From: an uncultured Verrucomicrobiota bacterium
GTDB taxonomy: Bacteria; Verrucomicrobiota; Kiritimatiellia; CAIVKH01
NCBI GenBank assembly: GCA_937996795.1
Contig: CALKUH010000039.1
Coordinates: forward strand, 1-64,000
Reading direction: 5' to 3'
DNA length: 64,000 bases
The notes under the pieces were generated by a model that was given only the letters and a program-made list of their open reading frames with translations, was not told where the DNA came from and did no database searches. Below, one piece after another: positions 1-11,500 of this stretch. Position 1 is the first letter of the stretch. Each line of letters begins with the position of its first letter. The position numbers and the translations under genes are program-made.

Positions 1-578
1 GCGATCTCGCCCTGCGTGTGCGCGAAGTGGTGGATATCGACGGCCTCCTGCGCGGCTATGCGCTGCATGTCGCGCGACGGCCCGATGCGCCCGCGTTGGT
101 GCTCTGTGGTGACGGCCCGTTGCGTGAATCGCTGCACGCGCTGGCGCGCGAATTGCGAATCGAAGCCCGCCTGCACTGGCCGGGCTTCGTCCAGTATCCG
201 GAGCTGCCCACCTACTACGCGCTCGCCGAAGCCTTCATCCTCGCGAGCACCACCGAGCAGTGGGGGCTTGTCGTCAACGAAGCCGCCGCCTCGGGGCTGC
301 CCCTGCTGGTCTCGAACCGGTGCGGGTGCGCGCCGGAACTCGTCCGCGAGGGCGAAAACGGATTCACGTTCGATCCGCGTGAACCGGATGCCATCGCGCG
401 CGCGCTCGACGCGTTGCCGCCGGACGCCGAATCGCGCGCGCGGATGGGCGAGCGCTCGCGCGCGTTGGTGGAGGCGCATTCGCCCCATGTGTTCGGCGAA
501 AACCTGCTGGAGGCCGCGCGCATGGCGCTCGCGCGCCTCGGTCGCGAGGATCTCGGCCCGCCGGGAGGCGCGCGGTGA
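1..578 (+). CDS. Glycosyltransferase family 4, C-terminal part (cut by window edge)
   Basis: The reading frame is open from base 3 with no convincing start, so this is the C-terminal half of a gene that begins outside the window. It shows the GT-B C-terminal Rossmann fold of family 4 retaining glycosyltransferases: a nucleotide-binding strand (LVLCGDGPL), the peripheral segment STTEQWGLVVNEAAASGLP containing the E-x7-E type donor-binding motif, and a final helix after GENGFTFDP. It probably adds a sugar from a nucleotide donor to a lipid-linked or secreted acceptor on the cytoplasmic face. The stop overlaps the start of the next glycosyltransferase (GTGA), so the two are translationally coupled. 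The donor and acceptor cannot be read from sequence. Confidence 0.85.
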   Translation, partial: DLALRVREVVDIDGLLRGYALHVARRPDAPALVLCGDGPLRESLHALARELRIEARLHWPGFVQYPELPTYYALAEAFILASTTEQWGLVVNEAAASGLPLLVSNRCGCAPELVREGENGFTFDPREPDAIARALDALPPDAESRARMGERSRALVEAHSPHVFGENLLEAARMALARLGREDLGPPGGAR

Positions 579-1741
579 AGGTTTCCTTCGTGTTGTCATC
601 GCTGTCGCGCGCAAATGGAGGCGTGTCGGAAAGCGTGCGCCGCCTGGCGCAGTCCCTGGCCGGCGTCGGCGGGGTGACGCCGTCGGCCTTCGGCTTGCAG
701 GATGCCCATACGGCGGAGGATGCGCCGTTGTGGCGGCCCGTGACGGTCGAGGCCTTTCCCGTGCGTGGACCGCGCGCGATCGGCTATGCGCCGGGCTTGT
801 CCCGCGCGCTGGACACGGCCGATCCCGATGTCGTGCACGCCGCGGGATTGTGGATGTATCCCTCGATCGTTTCCCGCCGCCGTCATCGCCGCAGCGGCCG
901 GCCCTATCTCATTTCGCCGCACGGCATGCTGGACCCGTGGGCCCTGCGCAACGCCGCGTGGAAGAAGCGCATCGCGTCCATCGCCTACGAGCGGGCGCAT
1001 CTGGAGGGCGCGGCCTGCCTGCACGCGCTGTGCGAAGCGGAGGCCCGGGCGATTCGCGGCCTTGGCCTCGCGAATCCCATTTGTGTGCTGCCCAACGGCG
1101 TCGATCTTCCCCGCGCGGAGGCGCCCGCAACCCCCGCGCCGTGGGCGGGGCGCGTTCCCGAGGGCACGCCGGTCCTGCTGTTCCTGGGCCGCCTGCATCC
1201 CAAAAAAGGACTGCTCCCGCTGCTTCACGCATGGGCGGGCCTGCGCGATGCGCAGTGGCACCTTGCGATTGCCGGGTGGGACCAGGGTGATCACCAGCGC
1301 GAACTCGCGGCGCTGGCGGCCGCGCACGGCATGGAGCGCCGCGTCAGCTTCCTGGGGCCCCTTCACGGCGACCCGAAGGAAGCCGCGTACCGCGCGGCCT
1401 CCGCCTTCATCCTGCCGTCGTTCAGTGAGGGCCTGCCGATGACCGTGCTGGAGGCGTGGGCGCACGGGTTGCCCGTCCTGATGACGCCGGCCTGTAATTT
1501 GCCGGAGGGATTTGCCGCGGGCGCCGCGCTGGAGATCTCCACGGAGCCGGAGGCGCTGGCGGCCGGCCTGCGCCGTTTTTTCCAGCAGGACGCGTCCGCG
1601 CGGGCCGCGATGGGCATGCGCGCGCGCGCGCTGGCGGAAACCGATTTCAACTGGGCGCGCATCGCCGCCCGGATGGCCGATGTGTACCGGTGGGTGCGCG
1701 GGGACGCCGCGTGTCCGCCGTGCGTGAGGGGAGGCCGCTGA
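575..1741 (+). CDS. Glycosyltransferase family 4
   Basis: A full-length 388-residue GT-B enzyme. The N-terminal acceptor domain begins with a strand (FVLSSLSRANGGVSESV) and a glycine-rich turn. The C-terminal domain carries VLLFLGRLHPKKGL and the donor motif FSEGLPMTVLEAWAHGLPV with two spaced glutamates. I start it at the GTG at 575, which overlaps the upstream stop in a GTGA. The stop shares one base with the ATG of the methyltransferase gene. It is part of a compact unit with the methyltransferase, the megasynthase and an acetyltransferase, which suggests a glycan or glycosylated product. The sugar specificity is unknown. Confidence 0.88.
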   Translation: MKVSFVLSSLSRANGGVSESVRRLAQSLAGVGGVTPSAFGLQDAHTAEDAPLWRPVTVEAFPVRGPRAIGYAPGLSRALDTADPDVVHAAGLWMYPSIVSRRRHRRSGRPYLISPHGMLDPWALRNAAWKKRIASIAYERAHLEGAACLHALCEAEARAIRGLGLANPICVLPNGVDLPRAEAPATPAPWAGRVPEGTPVLLFLGRLHPKKGLLPLLHAWAGLRDAQWHLAIAGWDQGDHQRELAALAAAHGMERRVSFLGPLHGDPKEAAYRAASAFILPSFSEGLPMTVLEAWAHGLPVLMTPACNLPEGFAAGAALEISTEPEALAAGLRRFFQQDASARAAMGMRARALAETDFNWARIAARMADVYRWVRGDAACPPCVRGGR

Positions 1742-2505
1742 TGGACAATGCCTTTGTCGCCAACTGGTTCAAGTGGGATCACCGGATGCCGCTGCCCTGG
1801 CATCGCCCGCTCAACAAGCTGCTGCGCTACACCCGGCTCAACATGCAGGTGGTGCCGCGTTCCTTCCGCTGGGGCATGGCGAGCATCGAGGCGCGCATGA
1901 ACCTCTTCCATCTCGCGAGCCAGTGCGCGGCCTACCGGGTGCCCGGCGCGTTCGTGGAAATCGGCTGCAACGCGGGGGAAAGTTCCGTGGTCCTGCAGCA
2001 CATCGTGAACACCCTCGCGCCGGAACGGGAGGTCCACTATTTCGACAGCTTCGAAGGGACGCCGCCGCCCACCGGTCCGGACGCCGCGCTCGGCGTGTAC
2101 GGCACCGGCGACATGAGCGCGTCGCTGTTTGCCTTCCACGACACCTTCCGGCGCGCGGGGATGCCGTCGCCGCCGCATGTGCACAAGGGGTGGTTTGAAG
2201 ACACGATCCCGCGCTTCCTGCCGGACCGCATCGCGTTTGCGTTGCTGGATGGCGATCTTTACTCCAGCACGAAGCATGTGCTCCCGCATCTCTACGCGCG
2301 CATGGCGCCGGGCGCGGTCTGCATGTTCGGCGTCTATTACGACGAGGCCGTGCTCAGCCGCCCGCACACGATCCCGCAATACAAATCGCCGGGCGTAAAG
2401 GTGGCCACGGATGAGTTTTTCGCGGACAAGGCGGAAAAAGTTTCGGTACTGTATGCCGGAGAATATTCAAACGGCTATTTTCGCAAGCACCAGAATGGAC
2501 GTTAA
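1741..2505 (+). CDS. TylF/MycF-like class I O-methyltransferase
   Basis: A 254-residue SAM-dependent methyltransferase of the TylF (macrocin O-methyltransferase) family, which typically methylates sugar hydroxyls. The SAM-binding glycine motif EIGCNAGESS lies near residues 73-82, followed by HYFDSFEGTPPP and, later, LLDGDLYSSTK. That late segment carries the aspartates which bind metal and act in catalysis in this family. The ATG at 1741 fits the family length better than an upstream in-frame start at 1690. The gene is in the same frame as the megasynthase and is separated from it by a TAA and one codon. A sugar or tailoring substrate made by this operon is the natural guess; which one is not visible. 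Confidence 0.82.
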   Translation: MDNAFVANWFKWDHRMPLPWHRPLNKLLRYTRLNMQVVPRSFRWGMASIEARMNLFHLASQCAAYRVPGAFVEIGCNAGESSVVLQHIVNTLAPEREVHYFDSFEGTPPPTGPDAALGVYGTGDMSASLFAFHDTFRRAGMPSPPHVHKGWFEDTIPRFLPDRIAFALLDGDLYSSTKHVLPHLYARMAPGAVCMFGVYYDEAVLSRPHTIPQYKSPGVKVATDEFFADKAEKVSVLYAGEYSNGYFRKHQNGR

Positions 2506-2508
2506 CGG

Positions 2509-5500
2509 ATGGTCGCGCATCATCACGCCAGTTTTTTAGGAAAGGGTCCGCTGCTGGTCCGCTGCGCCGAGGAGTGGCGCGCGGCGGGGCATGCCGTGGA
2601 TGCCGTATACTCGGACGACGCGGCCGTGCATGCGTGGGCGGCCCGGCACCAGGTCCCGGCGCCTCCCTCCATCCCGCCGTCCTCCGATTTCCTGTTCGTC
2701 GTGGGCGAGCCGCCGGAGCGCGCCGCCGATGGTCCGGTGCGGCCGCGTCGCGCCGTGATCGCCTATCAGGACTCCCCGCTGCCGGCCTATACCGGATGGC
2801 ATGCGACCACGTGGGCGCTGCTGAACGGGGAGACGACACACGGCGTCACCTGGTATCAGCCGGACGGCGGGGCGGGACGCTGCCTCGCGCGCGCCGATTT
2901 TGACATTGCGCCGGAGGACACGGCGTTTTCGCTGGATGCCCGGTGTTTTGACGCCGCGCTCGATGCCTTTCGCCGACTGCTTTCCGCGGTTGATCAGGAT
3001 CCGCTGCCGGCGTTGCCGGAACGCGACGCAAAACCCTCCTTCCATGCCGTGTCGCGCCGCCCGCCCGGCGCGGGGGTGATCGATTTCACCCAGTCCGCGG
3101 ACCGTGTGACGGCGCTGGTGCGCGCGCTCGACTTCGGTGACCGGTTGAATCCGCTGGCCATGCCCAAGGTTTGGCTGGGGACGATGGCGGTGCGCGTCGG
3201 CGGCGCGGTTCGTGTGCCGAAGCCCGCCGGCGCCGTGTGCGGCGAAGTGCTTCACGCGGATGCCCGCACAATGACGATTGCGGCGAAGGACGCGGCGGTT
3301 CGATTCGAATCGGTCACACGACTCGACGGCACGCCGGCGAATGCCGCCGATGTGGTGCAGCGAGCGGGACTCAAGGCCGGCGCGGTTGTGCCGTCGCTCG
3401 CGCCGGATGTGATGCGCGCGCTGACGGATCTGCACGAGGCGCTGGCGCCGCACGAGGCTTTCTGGGCCGCGCGCCTCGCGGCGCTGGAGCCGTTTGTGTG
3501 GCCCTTCCCGGTTCCGTCGCTCCCGGAGGGCGCGCCCGAGTGGAAGCGCAAATCGATTGCGCTCAGCGCCGCGCCCGCCGATCTGCCGGCGCGAATCGCG
3601 CAGGCCGCCGCCTTTTTCGCCCGCCTGTGCGGGGCCCGGGCGTTTGATCTCGGCTATTGTCCGGCGCGTGGCGCCCAACCCGTTCCCGCCGCAGCCCTCG
3701 TGGCCCCGGTGGTACCCTTCCATGTGGAGCTGCCGCACGAACCGGGCTTCGCGCCGCTGCGCGCGCGCGTGGAGGAGGAATGGGCGTCCGTGCGCGAACA
3801 CCGAACCTTCGCGCGCGATCTTCCGCTTCGTCTGCGCCCCGCGCCCGCGGCGCCGCGGCTGCCCGTGTGCCTCGCGGTGGGGGATGGGGTGGAGCCCGTG
3901 GATGCGGATCTGATGGTGTGCTTTTCGCCCGACGGCTCGTCGTGCGAGTGGCGCTACGATGCCCGCGTGTTGCCGGATGCGCGCGTGGAACAACTGGCCG
4001 CGCTGTTCGCCCGCGTCGCGGATGCGCTGCAGGCGGACGCGGTCGAGGTGTTGGCGATCCCGTTGCTCGATCAAGAGGCCGAGGCGCGCGCGCGGATCGA
4101 AGGCGCGGCCCGTCCGTATCCCGCGCAGCGCGACGTGTGGGGCGGGGTGGACGCGCATGCGCGGACGCAACCGGAGGCCGTCGCCATCCGCCACGGCGCG
4201 ACGGCGATGACGTATCGCGAACTGGAGCAGCAGTCCAACCGCATGGCCGCGTTCCTGCGTGCCCGCGGGGTGGGGCCGGACGCGCGCGTCGGCCTGCTGA
4301 TGGAGCGCGCGCCTGAAACGATGGTCGCGCTGCTGGGCGTGTTGAAGGCAGGCGGCTGCTACGTGCCGCTCGATCCGCATTTTCCGCCCGATCGCCTCGC
4401 CTTCATGATGGAGCAGGCGAAGCTTTCCGCGCTGCTGGTGCAACCGGCCTTTCGTCCGCTCGCGCCGGCGACGAGCGAACCGGTTGTCGTGGATGCCGCG
4501 CTGAAGCTCCTGTCGGACGAATCCGCCGCGCCGCCGCCAGCGCCCGTGGACCCCGGGTGCCTGTTGTATGTGATCTACACGTCCGGTTCGACCGGGCGTC
4601 CGAAGGGCGTGGCGATGACGCGCCGGGCGGGCCTCAACCTGATTGCGTGGCAGAACGCGGTCTCCACACCGGACCCGCGCGGCCCGACATTCCAATACGC
4701 CTCGCTCGGATTCGACGTCTCCTTCCAGGAAATCTTCTCCACATGGACGGCGGGCGGAACGCTGGTCATCGTGCCGGAGGACATGCGCCGGGACCCGATG
4801 CAGTTGCTGCGGCTCGCCCGGCAGGAGCGCATCGCGCGCTGGTTCATGCCCTACGCGGCGTTGCAGCAGGTGGCGGTGTCCGCCGCCGCGGCGGAGACGT
4901 GGCCGGAACACCTCGCCGATGTCATCACCGCGGGCGAGGCGTTGCGCATCACGCCGGAAATCCGCCGCTTCTTCGCGCGCCTCCCCGCCTGTCGCCTGCA
5001 CAACCAGTACGGTCCCTCGGAAACACACGTGGCGACGGCCTGTGTGTTGCCACCCGATCCGGAGGCGTGGCCCGCGCTGCCGCCGATCGGCGAACCGATC
5101 GCGAACACGCGCATCGTCCTGCTCGACTCCTCGGGCCAGCCCGCGCCGCGGGGATTTCGCGGCGAGCTGTACATCGGCGGCGACTGCCTTGCGCGCGGCT
5201 ATCTCGACCAGCCGGCGCTGACGCAGGAACGATTCGTTGAACGCGCGTGGGGCGGGCATCCGCCCGAACGGTATTACCGCACGGGCGACCTGGCCGTGGT
5301 GAATGCGCAGGGCCAGCTTGAGTTTCTCGGGCGCGGGGATGACCAGGTCAAAATTCGCGGTTATCGCGTCGAACTGGGCGAGGTGGAAGCCGCGTTAAGC
5401 CGGCATCCCGCGGTGCGCGAATGTGCCGTGGTCGCGCGCGAGCAGGGCGGGGTCCGCCAGTTGGTGGCGTATGTCGTGCCCGGCGCCGCATCCGCCGATG

Positions 5501-8500
5501 CCGCCGCCCTGCGCGGACACCTGCAGGCCGCGCTGCCGGACTATATGGTGCCGTCGTTTGTCGTCTTTCTCGACCGCATCCCCCTGACGCCGAGCGGCAA
5601 GATTCACCGCCGTGCGCTGCCCGCGCCGCCGGTGTCCGATGGGGCGGAGGACCGTCCGCCGCGCAACGAAGTGGAGCAGATCCTCGCCCGGCTCTGGCAG
5701 CAGGCGCTTGGCGTGGAGCGTGTCGGCACGTCGGCCAACTTCTTCGATCTGGGCGGCGACTCCCTGAAGCTGGCGCGCGTGCAAGCCGGGCTGCGGGCGT
5801 CGCTCAAGCGCGAGGTCTCCATCCTCGATCTCTTCCGGTTCCCGACCATTGCCGGGCTCGCCGAATTCCTGGCCGCGGGTGATGCCGCCCCGCGCGCGAC
5901 GAAGCGAAGGCGCGCCGTGGATCCCGGCGAACCGATTGCGCTGGTCGGACTCGCCGGACGCTTCCCCGGCGCGGATTCCGTCGAGCAGTTCTGGACGAAC
6001 CTGTGCGAAGGTCGCGAGTCGATCACGTTCTTCAAAGATGAGGAAGTGCCCGGCGCGCCGCCTCCGGATTCCGGGCTGAAGTTCGTCAAGGCGCGCGGCG
6101 TGTTGGAGCGCTGCGAGTGGTTCGACGCCGCGCTGTTTGGTTATGGCCCGCGCGAAGCGGAGTTGATGGATCCGCAGCACCGCGTCTTTCTTGAAACCGC
6201 GTGGGAGGCGCTGGAATCCGCCGCGTGCGATCCCGCCCGGTTCGACGGCGCGATCGGGGTTTTCGCGGCCTGCAGTCTCAACACCTACCTGTTGTACAAC
6301 GCGCTCGCGGATCGCGCGTCGGTCGAGGAGTTCGCCCGCGCGTTCCAAGTCGGCGGCTACCAGACGCTGATGGGGAATGACAAGGATTACGTGGCCACGC
6401 GCGTCGCGTACAAATTGAACCTGCGCGGCCCGAGCATGACGGTGCAGACCGCGTGTTCGAGTTCCCTCGTCGCCGTGTGCGAAGCGTGCCAGAGCCTTGC
6501 GGCGGGCGCGTGCGACGTCGCGCTCGCGGGCGGCGTGTCCATTTCGTTCCCGCAGCAGCGGGGCTATCTTTTTGTCGAGGGCAGCATCGCCTCGTCGGAT
6601 GGACATTGCCGTCCGTTCGATGCGTCCGCGACCGGGACGGTGTTCGGCGCGGGGGCGGGCGTGGTGGTCCTCAAGCGGCTGTCCGATGCGCAGGCGGATG
6701 GCGACACGATTTACGCCGTGCTGAAGGGGTGGGCGCTCAACAACGACGGCGCGCGCAAGGCGGGGTACATGGCGCCGAGCGCCGAGGGACAGGCGGAGGT
6801 CGTGCTCGCCGCGCAGGAGCGGGCGGGCGTCGATGCGCGGACGATCGGCCTCGTGGAAACGCACGGCACGGGAACGCCCATCGGCGACCCGATCGAGGTC
6901 GCCGGCCTGACGCGCGCATTCCGGCGCCACACCGCGGACACGGGATTTTGCGCGCTCGGCGCGGTCAAGGCCAACATCGGGCACCTCGAAGCCGCCGCGG
7001 GCGTGACCGGCCTCATCAAGGCCGCTCTCGCGCTGCACCACCGCCAGCTTCCGCCGGTGCTGCACTTCGAACGGCCGAACCCGCTGCTCGAATTGCCGCA
7101 AACGCCGTTTTATTGCCCGCGCGAATTGATGCCGTGGCCCGGGGCGGAAACGCCGCGCCGCGCGGCCGTCAGCTCCTTTGGCGTCGGCGGCACCAATGCC
7201 CATGTCGTGCTGGAGGAGGCGCCGTCGGCGCCCGCCGCGAGCTCCGCGAAATCCGTCCACTTGCTCCCGCTCTCCGCGCGCACCGATGCGGCGTTGTCCG
7301 CGTCCGCGGCGCGCCTCGCCGACCACTTGGAGCGCGCGTCCGGCCTTTCGCTGGCGGATGCGGCGTACACGCTGCAGGTGGGCCGGCAAACCCTCGCGCG
7401 CCGCGGGTTCGTCGTGGCGACATCGGCGGACGAGGCCGTGGCCGCGCTGCGCTCCAGCGCCGCGTTCCGGCGCGGACAGCCGCTGGCGGGCGCGCCGTCG
7501 GTCATCTTCCTCTTCCCGGGGCAGGGGTCCCAGCACGTGGACATGGGGCGCGGCCTGTACGAAACCGAGCCCGTCTTCAAAACGCACCTCGACGAATGCG
7601 CGGCGATCCTGGCGCCGCTGCTCGGTGTTGAACTCCGTTCCTTCCTGTTTCCGCCGGAGGGGGAGCGGGCCGTGCGCGAGGCGGAGTTGACCCGGACGCG
7701 CTTTGCCCAGCCGTTCATTTTTTCCATCGAGTACGCGCTGGCGCGCTGGTGGAAGTCGCTGGGCCTCGACCCCGCGGCGATGATCGGGCACAGCGCCGGC
7801 GAGTACGTGGCCGCATGCCTCGCGGGGGTGTTCACGCTGCCCGATGCGCTGGCCCTGCTGGTGAAGCGGGCGCAGCTCATGCAGGACCTGCCGCCGGGCC
7901 GCATGCTCGCGGTGCGGCTGCCGGAGGACGAGATACGCCCGCTCCTGCCGTCCGATGTGTCGATCGCAGGCTGCAATGCGCCGGCGCTGACGGTGGTCTC
8001 GGGCCCCACCGGGTCGATCGAACACCTGGCCCGCCAGTTGGAGGAGAAGGGGATCGGCGCAAAGGCGCTCCAGACCTCGCATGCGTTCCACTCCGCGATG
8101 ATGGACCCCGCGCTGGAGCCGTTCCGGCGCGCCGTCGAGGCGACGCCGCGCCGGCCAGCCGGCGGGCGGTTCCTCTCCACGCTCGCCGGTGGATGGATTT
8201 CACCGGAAGCCATCGCAGCGCCTGATTATTGGGTGCGCCAAATCCGCGAACCGGTCCGCTTCAGCGCCGCGCTGCGCGAAGCCATGCAGATTCCGAACGC
8301 GGTGTTCCTCGAAGTCGGCCCGAGCCAGGCGCTCACGACGCTCGCGGCCCAGCACGATGATCCCGCCGCGCCCGTGACGGCCGTGCCGTCAATGCGGCAC
8401 GCGAAGGAAGGCCTCACCGACGAGGCGGCCCTGCTGCGCGCGGTTGGCCGACTCTGGTGCAGTGGCGTCGCGGTTGATTGGCACGCGTTGCACGGCTCGC

Positions 8501-11500
8501 CGCTGCCCCGGCGTGTTCCGCTCCCGGCCTATCCGTTTGAACGCAAACGATATTGGATCGAACCCCCCGCGTCCGCCGCGGCGGGCGCGACGTCCACCGC
8601 GCTGGCCCCTGCGTCGGAAGAGGTCGAGTCGAGTCCGGCCCCCGCGGAAGCCGCGCCTGGTGACCGTTCGCCGGAAGCCGTGTTGAACGAGGTGCTCGAC
8701 ATCCTGCAGGACCTTTCCGGCATCGAGCGGGCAAACATCGAACCGGCGCGCCCCTTCCTCGAGATGGGGTTCGATTCGCTGTTCCTTACGCAAGTGAGCC
8801 TGGCCTTCCAGCGTCGTTTCCTCGTGAAGCTGACGCTGCGCCAGATGCTGGATGAACTGTCGTCGCCCGCAGCGATTGCGGGCCACCTCGCGCAGCACAT
8901 GCCGGCGCACGCGGGCGCGCCCACGGCAGCCGCGCCGGTGATCGCGCCGCCGGCGCCTGCGAAGACCGCCGGTGATGCCACGTCGATCACCCAGCCCGGA
9001 CCGTTTGCGCCGGAGGAAACGGCGGCGGCGAAACCCGCGCCATCCGTGCCGACGCGCCACGGGCCGTACGCGCCGATCAACAAGTCGGCGGGCGACGCGC
9101 TGACGCCCCGTCAGCAGGAGCACCTGGATGCGCTGATCGCGCGCTATACAAAGAAGACGCAGGGCTCGAAGGAATACACGCGCCGGAACCGCGCGCATTT
9201 TGCCGACCCCCGCGCCGTCGCCGGGTTCCGCGTGACGTGGAAGGAAATGACCTACCCGGTTGTGGCGGCGCGTTCGGCCGGTTCACGGATCTGGGACATC
9301 GACGGAAACGAATTCCTCGATGTGACGATGGGGTTCGGCACGAACCTGTTTGGACACAATCCGGAGTTCATCCGGAAGGCGCTGGAGCGCCAACTGGGCG
9401 TCGGGTTGGAAATCGGCCCGCAATCCGCGCTCGCCGGGGCGGTGGCGCAGGATATCTGCGTGTTCACCGGCATGGATCGCGTCACCTTCTGCAACACCGG
9501 GTCGGAAGCGGTCATGGGCGCGGTGCGCTCCGCGCGCACGGTCACGGGTCGCCAGCGCATCGTGTACTTCGCGGGCGACTACCACGGCGTGAACGACGAG
9601 GTGCTCGCGAAGGGCCAGACGCTGCAGGGCCGGATGCGGTCGGTGCCCATCGCGCCGGGCATTCCGCCGGACATGGTGAGCCAGGTCATCGTGCTGCCCT
9701 ATGGCGACCCGGCGTCGCTGGAGACGATCCGCGCGCAGGCGGCGACGATCGCGGCCGTGCTGGTTGAGCCGGTGCAGAGCCGCAAGCCGCAGTTGCAGCC
9801 GCGCGACTTCCTGCATGCGCTCCGCGCGTTGACGCGCGAAACGGGCATCGCGCTCATTTTCGATGAGGTGATCACCGGGTTCCGCGTGCATCCCGGCGGT
9901 GCGCAGGCGTGGTTCGGCATCCAGGCGGACCTCACGACCTATGGCAAGGTGATCGGCGGCGGCATGCCCATCGGCGTCATTGCCGGGCGGCGCGAGTACA
10001 TGGATGCGTTCGACGGCGGCATGTGGTCCTACGGCGACGCGTCCGTCCCGGAGGCGGGCGTGACCTTCTTCGCCGGCACCTTTGTCCGGCACCCGCTCGC
10101 GATGGCGGGCGCCCGCGCGGTGCTGGACCACCTCAAGGCGGCCGGGCCCGCGCTACAGACGGAACTCAACGAGCGCACGGCGCGGTTCGCGGAAGACGTG
10201 AATGCCTTCATGGTCGCGGAGGGGATCGAGCTGCGCATCAACACGTTCGGCTCCCTCTGGTATTTCAGCCACGGCGACTCGTTCACGTATTTCAGCCTGA
10301 TGTTCCACTTCCTGCGCGACCTCGGCGTGCACATCTGGGAGGGGCGTCCGTGCTTCCTCTCCACCGCGCATACGGATGCGGATGTCGCGCGCCTGGTCGA
10401 GGCCTTCAAGCAGGCGATGCGCGCGATGCGCGAAGGTGGATTCCTGCCGGCGCCCGTGGCGCTCATTCCGGAAAGCGGACCGTTCCCGCTGTCCGAGGCG
10501 CAGCAGGAAATCTGGCTCGCATCGCGCCTTGATCCGGCATCGGCCCCGGCGTTCAACGAGTCATGCTCGTTCACCTTCCGCGGCGCATTCAACCAGGCGG
10601 CGATGGAGCGTGCGCTCCAGCAGGTGGTCGACCGCCACGAAGCCCTGCGGACCTCCTTTGATCCGTCGGGCGGGATGCAAACGGTCCACGCGTCGGCGCG
10701 GATGGATGTCCAGTTCCGCGATCTTTCGGCGATGGAGACCGCCGCGCGAGAACAGGCGCTCGCGGAGCTGGTTCGCGCCGAGGTCAGCCAGTCCTTCGAT
10801 CTCGCGCAGGTCCCGCTGGTGCGCGCGCGCATCGCGCGCATGGAGGCGGACCGGCATGTTCTTGTCCTGACCGCGCATCACATCGTCTGCGACGGCTGGT
10901 CATATGACGTGATGGCGCGCGACCTGAGCGCGCTCTACACGCTCGCCTGCGCCCACGCGGCGGACGAGCGACCGCCGCCGACGCAGTTCCGCGATTATGC
11001 GCGCTATCTCGCGGGCTATCGGCGCGATGCCCGCGCGGAGGCGGATCTGGCGTATTGGCTCGGCGTGCTGGCCGACCCGCCCTCCGCGATCGACCTGCCG
11101 ACGGACCGGACCCGGCCCGCGCAGCGCACGTTCAACGGCGCGATGGAAATCGCCGTGCTGGAGGAACCGCTGGTGGGCGCGATCAAGGAGCTGGGCGCGC
11201 GCAAGCGGTGCACCTTGTTCGCGAACCTGCTCGCGCATTATGCGGCGCTCCTGCACCGGCTCACGGGCCAGACGGACCTCATCATCGGGGTGCCCGCGGC
11301 GGGCCAGCAATTGATGGAGAGCGGCGAGCTCGTGGGGCATTGCGCCAACCTGCTGCCGGTGCGCCTGCGCATCGATCCGGAGCGGCCGTTCAGCGACCTG
11401 CTCGCGGCGGCGCAGCGCGGCCTGCTCGACGCATATGAGCACCAGGGCCTGACCTTCGGCGACCTGCTGAAGGCGCTGCAGGTGGGGCGCGATCCGTCGC

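Noticed and set aside
2509..3420. Active N-formylation by the megasynthase starter
   Set aside because: The fold is recognisable but the catalytic Asn, His and Asp positions are Ala, Gln and Gly.
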